From positions 248,001 through 312,000 of the forward strand of contig JAKTNV010000165.1 of the NCBI GenBank assembly GCA_022747635.1: 64,000 nucleotides of DNA, given 5' to 3'. Source of the DNA: Hetaerina americana. Lineage: Eukaryota > Arthropoda > Insecta > Odonata > Calopterygidae. The first letter of the stretch is position 1. Every line of letters begins with the position of its first letter. Below the pieces are notes generated by a model. That model did no database searches, was not told the DNA's origin, and worked only from the letters and a program-made list of their open reading frames with translations. The position numbers and the translations under genes were made by a program. Below, piece by piece: positions 55,343-64,000 of the stretch.

Positions 55343-55359
55343 TGGTGTCAGGTGTAGGG
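55343..55359 (+). promoter_or_regulatory. Primer-binding site (tRNA-Leu type) of Gypsy-B
   Basis: TGGTGTCAGGTGTAGGG, the same type as Gypsy-A and Gypsy-C, six bases after the LTR remnant. Confidence 0.65.
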
Positions 55360-55590
55360 TCGCACAGAAATTTTGAGTCTCGAACCCGTAATCTAAAACT
55401 TAATCCCCCAAGTGGCTCATTAACATTCCAAGATATTTTTTCAATTCCTCATCAAAATACTGGAATCTTATCCACTGATAATTTTGTTTTTTCCCTTTTG
55501 TGTATGTAGTTTGAACTTATTGCTCTGGCTAATCTAGTGTAACCTGCATTCATTTTCATATTTCTGTTTCGCGTGCTACTGTTTACCGTC

Positions 55591-56442
55591 ATGGCTATGC
55601 CTAGTTATTCCGCGCTAAACCATTTCTCTCCCCATTTTGAGTCGACTTCACTAAGGGGTTCCACTACCCAAAATGATTTCGATCCTACTGTGCACTCAAT
55701 TGAGCCTGCCACCGAAGCCTCTCCTATAGGGAATAATCCATTCACAAGCAACACATTGGGGAACCATGTCTATTTCATTCTGAATTTTAGCGGTGACGAT
55801 GATGTGACGGTCGAAAAATTTTTAGAATGCTTAAAAATCACGAGGATCCTTAGCTCTTGGAATGAAACTTACACTCTTTGCGTAAACCGTTTACACCTGC
55901 ATGGGCCGGCGGCAGAATATGCTTTGGCCAATCCTCACATTCTAGAGTGTCTGAAAAGTTTTTCCAGAAACCCACGTAATAAGTTCTTAGCTCGCGTTTC
56001 CCTCCTCTCCCTAGAACGGATGTTTTCAAATTGCGTTCAACTACTGGCTTCAGCAAAAGTTAATAAAGTGCAGAACTCAAGAAGCGCTCGCTTTTTGCCC
56101 CAAAATAACTCTGCCGGTAGTAAACCCGCCTCGTACGAAGCTCCTATGCGCCCGAATGCTAAAGCTAAAACCACAAATACCGGATACGCTGCAAAATGCT
56201 TTTCCTGTGGGTGCGCGGGCCACATAGCTCGCGATTGTCGCTCTAAAACTCGAGCTTGTTTTAACTGCGGAGCAAGGAGACATATTTCCCGAGACTGTCC
56301 CCCGCTATGCATCGGAATATGTAAGGAAGTTGGCCACCTTCCAATTAATTGTCCAGAGCGCTCAAACCGAATGGCCTCGGGAAACGGGATGACCCCGACC
56401 AGCGGATTGGGGAAGACCTCATCCTATCCATCACTCCAGTGA
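55591..56442 (+). CDS. Gypsy-B copy 2 gag (internally shortened)
   Basis: An open frame of 283 codons from the ATG at 55591 (MAMPSYSALNH; an upstream in-frame ATG at 55573 is possible). It shows the Gypsy gag block FSGDDDVTVEKFLECLK and RILSSWNETYTLCVNRL, similar to NFKLVSHLSGWSEK of Gypsy-A. A jump from LSLERMFSNCVQLLA to AKVNKVQNSRS suggests a lost middle part, as the frame is about 110 codons shorter than Gypsy-A gag. Three knuckles follow: CFSCGCAGHIARDC, CFNCGARRHISRDC and CIGICKEVGHLPINC. Capsid-like RNA packaging is its family role; function after the deletion is doubtful. Confidence 0.8.
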   Translation: MAMPSYSALNHFSPHFESTSLRGSTTQNDFDPTVHSIEPATEASPIGNNPFTSNTLGNHVYFILNFSGDDDVTVEKFLECLKITRILSSWNETYTLCVNRLHLHGPAAEYALANPHILECLKSFSRNPRNKFLARVSLLSLERMFSNCVQLLASAKVNKVQNSRSARFLPQNNSAGSKPASYEAPMRPNAKAKTTNTGYAAKCFSCGCAGHIARDCRSKTRACFNCGARRHISRDCPPLCIGICKEVGHLPINCPERSNRMASGNGMTPTSGLGKTSSYPSLQ

Positions 56443-57770
56443 AAGGAATGACGATTAGCGTGCAGATTATAGGAAAATTACGTCATTTCCTTGTAGACAC
56501 AGGCGCGGCGGTCACGATACTTCACGAAAGATGTTCCTTTTTGATACATTAGGAATAGCCCCGTACGACCGCGCGTGAGTGAGAAGCGCCTCAGGCCATT
56601 CATTGATGACAAGCCGGTCAGAGTCGCGTACCTTTCTGTATAGACAATCGTGTTTACCCTCATGATGCTTTAGTAATAAATCTAGGGGACACACTCAATG
56701 AAGGCATATTTGGCTTGGATTTTATGAAAAAGTATCGTAGCTAGATTTATTTTGAGAACAAGACCATTAAATTTGAACCTGACCACATGATGTCTTTAGA
56801 ATCTGTATGCAGTAAAGGTGAGGAAGAAGATTTCATTTCGTGCGAGAATCCCCCATTAGGACCCTTCGAAGAGGCCGACACGGTGCAATACTGTTTCATA
56901 AACTAAATGACTTCGTGGAGAATAGCGATGGGACGGGTTCAAGGAGTTCCAATTAGTCCGGCTACTTTTACGATGAGGAAAATGTGCTATAGAAAGTTGA
57001 CCCTTCGGAGATTCGCCCAATTTTTATAATATGTGCACCCAAAAATACGCGGAAATTCATTTTGACTCGTTGCCACGATAATCCCCTATCAGGAATCATC
57101 GCGGAATCGAGAAAATGGTGGAAATCGTCCAGCGACACTTCAACTGGAAAGGCTGCTATTCGGACACCCTCCAGTACGTTCAGCATTGCATCGAATGCCA
57201 AAAGAGCAAATTACGCGTGAATAATATTCCATTACAGCCACTGGTTGAAGCCGCCTACCCAATTGAGTAATTAGTTTTGGATATTGTTGGACCACTACCC
57301 CTATCCCTCCGAGTTAACCGTTATCATTTAACTCGCCAAGATTATTTCACAACATATCATGAAACCTTTGCGATTCCAGATCAATCGGCCAAAACATTAC
57401 CAGGATTTTTTTTTCGAGCACATAATTTGCCGTCACGGTGTGCTTAAATATTTACTGGCAGACTGAGGTGCAAACTTCACTTCGGAACTAATGAAAAACG
57501 TTTGCAGGGAACTGAAAATAAAATCTATCTTCACTTCTCTCCATATAACCCCGCCTCAAATGGTCATCTAGGGCCTGCACACTATTCCTTTGCTTCCGTG
57601 ACTTCCCATTATGCAGCCCAAGACCACTCTGATTGGGACGAACAACTGGGCTTCGAATTGCTCACTTATCGAAACAGCAAGCACCAAGCAAGCACCAAGC
57701 GGTCAAGCACGGAAGTTAGTTTCCCGTTGGAGAGGACCCTCCAAAACAGTTAAATTTAGAAGCCCGGTTA
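56440..57770 (+). pseudogene. Gypsy-B copy 2 protease and integrase remnants
   Basis: Protease FLVDTGAAVTIL (about 56489-56523) lies in a frame that overlaps the gag end. Stops follow (shared GCGTGAGTGAG). Then comes the integrase zinc region (IICAPKNTRKFILTRCHDNP, about 57030-57090) and, near 57540-57690, SPYNPASNGHL and DHSDWDEQLGFELLTYRNSKH. No RT or RNase H lies between. Confidence 0.82.
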
Positions 57771-58252
57771 CCGCAGACATTGAGGACCTGAAACACGGAA
57801 GACGTCTCCTAGCTCATATGCGTAACCTTTTACCCTCACCGCCAGATAATCCCTTACCCCTGTTTTAAGGTGACGGCATGGCACCACAAGACGCCGAGCA
57901 AACTCCAGCATATCCCTCTCCAAAAGAACCCGCTCGTGTCTCCTTATCACCATCCAAGTTCGAAGGCCTTGAAGATTATATTGCAACTCCAAGTCCTCCT
58001 TCCAATCCCTCTTTCCTCTAAAATCTCCGACCGTTACCTAGTAGAGAACTTTCCTCTAATCCTAAAATCCATTCTTAACCAGCAGACGGATTGAGACTGC
58101 CTGGAGCAATGGTACCCCAGAGGAGGAAATTAGTTGCCATTTTTGGAAGTTATGTGTCCGACTTGCAAGTGCGAGGACTCTCAGAGGCGGAGATGCAGTT
58201 TGGACGCCGATGCAGAATGGAGTATCCCATTCACCTCCGAGTATGCGCCCAT
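57771..58252 (+). pseudogene. Gypsy-B copy 2 pol end and following ORF
   Basis: EDLKHGRRLLAHMRNLLPS continues to the end of pol (about 58070), then MVPQRRKLVAIFGSYVS as in copy 1. It is cut at 58252. Confidence 0.7.
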
Positions 58253-59345
58253 CCCTCGAGCAGGACCCCCCCCCAGTTCGTCAGCCCACTTGCCAAGGTG
58301 CGCTGGGAGTAAAACTCCTCCTCAATCCACTCAAGAGACTAACCAACCATCTATACTACCAAATATACAAAGTATACCAAACCCAAAGTCCTACAATCAA
58401 GCGCTCTGCTCCTTCCGATTAGCCCTACCAAACGATCTCCACCAAACGAAAGCCCAGAAACCAATCTGTCCAGCAATTCTGTCGAATTTCCACATGTAAC
58501 CGCTTCACCTGCCTCTTCCCCTGCCCCTAGGATGACCAAAATGAGGAAACCCCATGTGAAGATGCAGACACTGAAGCTCAGCCCACTCCACCTCCTAAAC
58601 CCCATATCCCTCCCATTTTTCTCTGCGACATAACCAACTGGCAAATTAAATACAATGAAATCCGGCAAGCCTGCACAATTCCTCCTGTGGCAAATCTCTT
58701 TCGCAATGAGATTCGAGTTCAATGCCAAACCATCTCCGACTTCAGAGCTGTCACTAAAAAACTCACCTCCATTAACTACGCATACTATACAGGTACGTAC
58801 CAACTTCAATTAAACAAAAAGCCTATTTTTTGTCCTTCGGGGAATACCCACAAATATCCTAAAAGAAGACATTGGAGAAGCTCTGGCGGACATTGGCTTC
58901 TCTGCGGAGAATACCTCACCACTGCGTCCGACCCGACCAAACTGTTTTCAGAGAGCAGAAAGGGCGCCAACCCTAATGCCGAGCTCCCACGAATCGTCCC
59001 CATCCATCTCCTGCCCTACCAAGTCCGACTCCAGGTCTCCTCCTGCTCTAAAGAATTTCTAGAGCTAAATTTGGTTCCCAACCTTAAGACTTCGGTGGAA
59101 CCATACAGACCTCCACCTGAACCTCCACAGTGCCTAAGTTGCCAATGCAATGGGCACACCTACAAGACGTGCGGCCTCCCACCTCAATGCACCGAATGTG
59201 CTGGCATTCACCATTATAGAGAATGCCAGAAACACAAAACCTCCCCAGCCAAATGCATGAACTGTGGTGGTCCACACACAGCCAATTACAGAGGATGCAT
59301 TGTTCACTGTGAACTTGTCTTCAAACTGTGCAACAGTAGAGAAGC
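58253..59345 (+). pseudogene. LINE J copy 3 ORF1, gag-like
   Basis: A Pro-rich N-terminus leads to PPPKPHIPPIFLCDITNWQI, the PRE_C2HC region, then ANLFRNEIRVQCQTISDFRA and TYQLQLNKKPIF. Knuckles at about 59130-59300 are CLSCQCNGHTYKTC, CTECAGIHHYREC and CMNCGGPHTANYRGC. Several shifts occur between 58830 and 59080, where the protein alternates frames. The frame then runs through the deletion into ORF2 linker codons, forming a chance fusion ending at 59433. Confidence 0.78.
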
Positions 59346-60597
59346 CCTAAAACTACTTGGAGAAAAAACTTGGCATGTGAAAATAAGTTCACTCTCACAT
59401 AAGGAAAATTCGGTATGGACCCTTGCCCGCTAACTTCGAAGGAAAAAGGTACCCACCCAGCCAATACCACATAATGGGAGAGCACTATACCATGACAGCG
59501 ACAAAGCAAATACCTCTGCCGACTCCCTCGATTGCATTTTTAAAAACAATAATACATCCTTGTTGGATTCAGAAGCATTGAACAGCGTCTCTGGCCTGTC
59601 ACTTTGCCCATTCCACATATTCCTGGAAATTACTCCTCAAGAACTTTACTCCATTATGTCCCACTCAAAAACCAAGTCATCACCGGGACCCGATCAAATC
59701 TCCTACCTTCACCTTAAAAACCTTCCTAAATCTTTTATCAAACAACCACCAAATCCCCTCCTTTCTTTTAACCTCCCTCTCTTTGTAGCCCTTAACAATG
59801 CCTAATACTACCCGGTCCATATCCGCAGGCTTTCCTCAAGGATCAATTTTGTCACCCGTCCTATTCAACCTTTACATTAACGACCTCCCCTCCGACCTTA
59901 AAGCTACCTCCATGCGGATGACTAAGCTAGAGCGTCAACTTCCTTTGTCCAAAATCATGCCGCGAAAAATGTTTAAGAATACCTTAAGAGCATAGCAGAG
60001 TGGATGACCAATTGGAAACTAACCATTAACACCAAAAAATGTGTAAACGTAAACTACGCCAGAAAATGGAAGAATCCTCACATCACTGCTATCCACTATG
60101 GTAGGGAAATATTCCCTCAGGCATCATCGGCTAAATTTCTTGGTGTACAAATGGACATTAAACTCACTTGGCAAGCACACACTCAATATGCACTCAACAA
60201 GGCCAATTCAGCCGCTTTCTTATCCTATCCCCTCATAAAACGCACCAGTCCCCTCCGTCTTCTCACCAAGGTACTGTTATTTAAATCTCTGATACCACCT
60301 ATCTGAAGGCTACCCAGCCTGGGGTTCAATAGCCGCAACCAAATTGAAGAAAATGACACGCTTCCAAAATAATACTCTACGAACCCTTGCTAATGACGCC
60401 TGGTTTGTAAGAAACTCAGATATTCACACGGATCTAAAAATACCGGACCTTCCAACATATCTTAGCAACCTAGCCACGTCATTTCAACAAGCAATAGGAA
60501 ATACTGGTAACCCATTATTAGAACCTTTATGGGATTATCCTGATAATCCCCATATCAGATACAATTGTGCTAAAGCAAGCATAAATGGGCAGTCATA
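59346..60597 (+). pseudogene. LINE J copy 3 ORF2 remnants
   Basis: The linker and RT start (KTKSSPGPDQISYLHLKNLP) are followed by a deletion, then GFPQGSILSPVLFNLYINDL (motif B), a degraded motif C, TNWKLTINTKKCVNVNY and NNTLRTLANDAWFVRNSDIHT. Copy 3 has KSSPGPDQ where copy 2 has KSSPRPDQ, the Gly being usual in the family. Confidence 0.8.
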
Positions 60598-60650
60598 ATC
60601 TCCAAATATAATACTGTCACAAACTGCAATAAAATATACTCACTAGCTTA

Positions 60651-61198
60651 ACTTCGCCCATAAACCACTTATATCCTACGACCATTGATCAGCCTAGCTG
60701 GATATTGGTCTAAGATGCACCTAACGGCGCAGTCCATAAGCATTGATTGGTCGGTCGATAGCAGGACCCCCATTCTTCTTTCGCATTAACAACGACCAAT
60801 GAAAAAACGTGGAAAAAGTGAAAGAAATTGTTTACGATTTAATCAACGTAATCAAAGTATTCAGAGACAAAACAATTGAAGATGTATGGCATGTCGCAAT
60901 TGGCTCATTTTAATTAAATTTATTTTATATAGAATGTTTTGTGTATTAAAAGCGAAAGAAACAGCAACATTTGTTCATAATTTTCAAAATTTGAATTACA
61001 ATCATAGCGGCAAATGAAAGTTGCTCAGGATCAGTCACACGCAAATGAAGTCATCGACGATTTATAATTATTAATTAATGTTGAAAAACAGGAGGAGGAA
61101 ACAACATGGGGATTAAAATGATATGACGTAGAAACTTAAGGCATGATTTACGAATTCTTTTAACCATATTTTTAAAACACACGAAAATCCCCTCCCGT
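60651..61198. other. AT-rich spacer (copy 2 of block B)
   Basis: It matches 39350-39895. No gene. Confidence 0.4.
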
Positions 61199-62640
61199 TC
61201 ATAAAATCACATGTCTGTTCTCAGCGGCTGTGACATGCTTGGAAATGGCATCTCGCTTCTTTTCCAATCTTTTTGCTTGTTCCATCCCTTTTGGCACAAC
61301 AAACTGCACACATCCTTCAAAGCTTTTCCTTCTTCTCTGCAGGTGGAATATACTTGGGAAATTGTAACTTACATAGAGGATCAAGGATTTGGTTCTACTG
61401 AAGGCCTTCTACCCTCACATGTTATATCATATGCAATGTACCCCTCAGTTACATCTTCCACTAGTTTGATTCTAAATTCTGAACTTACCCTTTGGTCCAC
61501 CACCCTTTCTCTGCAACAGAAATCCATTCCATGAGCCCTGGTCTAACAAGTGAAAAATGTTTAAAATAATTATTGCTCCCCTTTTTTCATAATGGGGAAA
61601 TTTGTCAGGTGCTGATCTTCCCTTTCTACTCCACCTATTGTATTATTGTACACAACAGCAACTTTTGGCTTTTATAGCACCATATCCTTTTCATTTATAT
61701 TCCACAAATTCCGTATTATGTACTGTAAAGGTACAGAGACTTGACGGCCATCTTATCTTCCCAATTCATAGCAATCACTTTGCCTTGCTGGAGGGCAGTC
61801 ATTCCTCCTTTTTCAACTTCTTTAGTCAGTACTTTCTTCCTTTTAATTCTCAATGTCCCATGTCTATCGGTTCCTTTCGTAACCAATAAATCAGCCAGCT
61901 CTGAGGAGGTGTAATAGTTGTCTGCAGTCAGGCAATGTTCTTTGACCTAGCAGAGGTTTCATTACTGCTAGCACAATCTAAGGATGTATTAGGAAGATTG
62001 GTATATTCCACGTTCAATACTGACCATTTCCTGTGTACCATAAACACAGTAATCAATGCTGGAAGGTCGGTTTATGGGTGAAGGTAGAGTTCACCCAGTA
62101 CTTAACTCTATACAGTCTGTGAAATTCACACATCAGGGTATTAAGGGGAGCCAGTTACTTTCACTGTGGCAGATAAGGTTTACCAGGAAGATTGGTACCA
62201 GAAAAAATCACATAGCTTGAGTGGAGCATCAGGTGCCCTGAGTGTCTGCCTGGGGTTTGAACTCAGGACCCTCTGGTCAATAGTCCAATGCTCTAACCCC
62301 CTGGACTATCATGACCCACCTTTTTCCTGTAGAAATAATAATAAATGACCATATATATCCAGACATAGGCTTAGAAAATCTAAACGTTTCCACCCCAAAT
62401 TTGGCTCCTTTCAGGGAAACATACTGCATCAGTGAGAGATCATCCTTGTACAGAATAACATTTTTGACAATAGAAATCTTCCTCTCAGGTGTCAACAAAC
62501 TTGAGAACTTTTTGTTGAGAAATACAAACAGAGGGCTAATTTCTTTCAGCTTGACACAAGGATGTCTATTCCTCATAAAGGTACCATTGTCTGCAAAATG
62601 CAGATAGTGTTTGACGAGCACATGTCTATGCTATGGCATA
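61199..62640 (-). pseudogene. piggyBac transposase relic, copy 2
   Basis: The same blocks as copy 1 on the minus strand: LVKHYLHFADNGTFM, FSSLLTPERKISIVKNVILY, QYVSLKGAKFGVETF and GYIWSFIIISTGKRW, then the SINE, the DNYYT region and the Cys-rich end near 61300. Shared lesions with copy 1 show that it decayed before duplication. Confidence 0.83.
62233..62317 (-). mobile_element. tRNA-derived SINE inside piggyBac, copy 2
   Basis: The minus strand starts GGGTCATGATAGTCC, with an A box TAGTCCAGGGGGTTAGAGC and a B box GAGTTCAAACCCC. It is closer to a tRNA than copy 1. The anticodon-arm-like part TTGGACTATTGACCAGA forms a stem with a 7-base loop. Confidence 0.75.
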
Positions 62641-64000
62641 AAATTTAAAGAGAATGGAGTGAGAATGTTCTGCCTCTTTGACAAATATCATTCTTGAACT
62701 GGTTTGCTCATAGTTTAATGAGGAATGATCAATGCAAAACAACACACTAATTTCAATAGTATTTATACACTAACAATCTATAAAACTTGATTTTTTTTAA
62801 ACAAAAGAATCAGTATAGTGGTCAGCATATAACTTGATTTCCACAGTTATTAGTTTAATTGAGTAATCATCAATTAATGCCCGAAAGCATTGAAGAATTC
62901 CAGCAGTTTCATCAATCTCTAAATGAACAGGATGAGAAGTAGTCAAGGAAATCTTGGAAGTGGTGATTAGTGAAGTTGCTGGGAATCCATAGGACAACAA
63001 AACACTCAGGCATCAAGGAATTGGGCAATACAACCTTCTTCATAAATCTGGGAAATTATGTCCGTTTCTGGATGGTTTATTCTGAGTTAATGAAGATTAA
63101 TATTTAATATGTTTATGTTAATTTGGGTTGATAAATTGTCCAAAATTAAATGACAATGAATGCATAAATGAATTAATAACTTTTTAAATGAGTCTGCCAT
63201 TAAATTGGTTTGATATTTTATAATTTTTGAACACAAACTTTATAATTCAAGGAGGCTTCTCATCGTCTTAAACTTTTCCAATATTTCATAGAAATCTGTT
63301 TTGATTGATTCTGAATTTTTTTGAAAATAAAGCCTATAAAAATAAGTAAATTAAACTCAATGAACCTGCATGGAATCAGTCATTATTAAATGGCTTTGAA
63401 ATCACGTGCATTTAAAACAATTGACTTATATATGTCATGCTTATATTCTAAAATAAATGGCATTTCTAAGCCAATAGATGCCAATCAAATATAATGAAGA
63501 TGAAGAAATGAATTCATTTTACAAACACTTTAATTAAAAAGGAGTGCTTCATAATATGGGATTTGTGGCACCCAATTGGGTAATTGCAAAATGGCTGTGG
63601 AAATAACTTAAGAAGTCCTATCATCTACCAAGCGTGTATTAAATACAGTTTATTTTATGTTTAGTATTTCAATATTGAATCTTTCAAAAAATTGTATTTT
63701 AAAAATCCACTTTGAATAATTTAGTCTCAATGTATTGGTTGATCATGGAATACATTATTAAGTATTATTTTCAATTTATATTGACACTGTTTACAGCTGT
63801 AGGTTGGCACTTGAATCCTGTTCAATTCCATCCAAAACATAGACCATAATTACTTCAAAAAGGAGCATTAACATATTATATTTGAAACGCTTAGATGGAT
63901 ACTCCAGTAAATTCAAGCAGAGTTTATCATCAGAACAAATTAAAAGACAACTATCTCAGAAGGCTGGTAATCTTGTCGTGAATGTAATTAGGTGTTTTCC
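62641..64000. repeat. Block B end with repeat U, runs off the window
   Basis: It matches 41350-42705. Repeat U lies at 63110-64000. The window ends inside the duplicated block, so its right edge is unknown. Confidence 0.75.

Larger units (their letters stand above)
55318..58252 (+). mobile_element. Gypsy-B copy 2 (deleted derivative)
   Basis: A 19-base LTR remnant (55318-55336, TGTCGCC...GCGACA), primer site, leader, gag, protease, integrase remnants and pol end. RT and RNase H are deleted exactly as in copy 1. It ends at 58252 against LINE J copy 3. It has no mariner. Confidence 0.87.
58253..60650 (+). mobile_element. LINE J copy 3 (Jockey-like)
   Basis: It keeps ORF1 almost whole but lacks the endonuclease (junction about 59340-59365) and about 430 bases of RT (near 59755). 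The C-terminal part and tail equal copy 2. Confidence 0.85.

Noticed and set aside
59100..59433. Novel zinc-knuckle fusion protein in LINE J copy 3
   Set aside because: The fusion arises from a deletion joining ORF1 to the ORF2 linker, as copies 1 and 2 show.
62233..62317. A genuine tRNA gene
   Set aside because: The arms do not pair fully, it sits inside a transposase relic and is duplicated with it; a tRNA-derived SINE head fits better.

Overview
The window is animal nuclear DNA made almost wholly of transposable elements, most of them broken and nested. An arthropod, most likely an insect with a large repeat-rich genome, is suggested by the mixture: Jockey-type and RTE-type non-LTR elements, an env-bearing Gypsy element of errantivirus type, Penelope-like elements (PLEs) with GIY-YIG endonuclease, a mariner, piggyBac relics and a tRNA-derived SINE. 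The species cannot be named from the sequence. I recognise no host protein-coding gene, rRNA or functional tRNA gene.

Layout. 1-860: unassigned AT-rich DNA ending in an (AT)n tract. 860-13836: an RTE element (RTE-1) split inside its reverse transcriptase (RT) domain by a 9.5-kb insertion (3512-13035). That insertion has a 13-bp target duplication and 93-bp identical inverted ends, and holds two different Jockey elements head to head: Jockey-1 leftward, Jockey-2 rightward. They diverge from a palindromic CCAAT/TATA promoter block at 8532-8775. 13837-17773: block A, with non-coding repeat, a PLE RT fragment and an antisense LINE RNase H fragment. 17774-19971: LINE J copy 1, interrupted by a PLE GIY-YIG fragment with a hammerhead-like tail. 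19972-25302: inverted LTR-like ends enclosing Jockey-3 on the minus strand. 25303-33107: Gypsy-A (gag, pol, an extra ORF, env), decayed. 33108-42705: block B copy 1, made of Gypsy-B with a young mariner inside it, LINE J copy 2, and a piggyBac relic carrying a SINE. 42860-43737: complete Gypsy-C LTR plus leader. 43738-45330: two RTE fragments. 45577-49310: block A copy 2. 49310-54623: mostly unassigned, with a 139-bp tandem duplication, an RTE-3 fragment, a 144-bp satellite and (AT)n. 54624-55317: PLE-2. 55318-64000: Gypsy-B copy 2, LINE J copy 3 and piggyBac copy 2 (block B copy 2, running off the window).

The genes do not form a cellular pathway. Each encodes, or once encoded, parts for its own movement: gag-like RNA-binding proteins, endonuclease plus RT, integrase, env, transposase. 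Nesting and paired copies give a relative history. Gypsy-B lost its RT before block B was duplicated, the SINE entered piggyBac before that duplication, and the mariner entered copy 1 afterwards or was absent from the other lineage. The most unusual structure is the head-to-head Jockey pair with a shared symmetric promoter and shared ribozyme-like tails.
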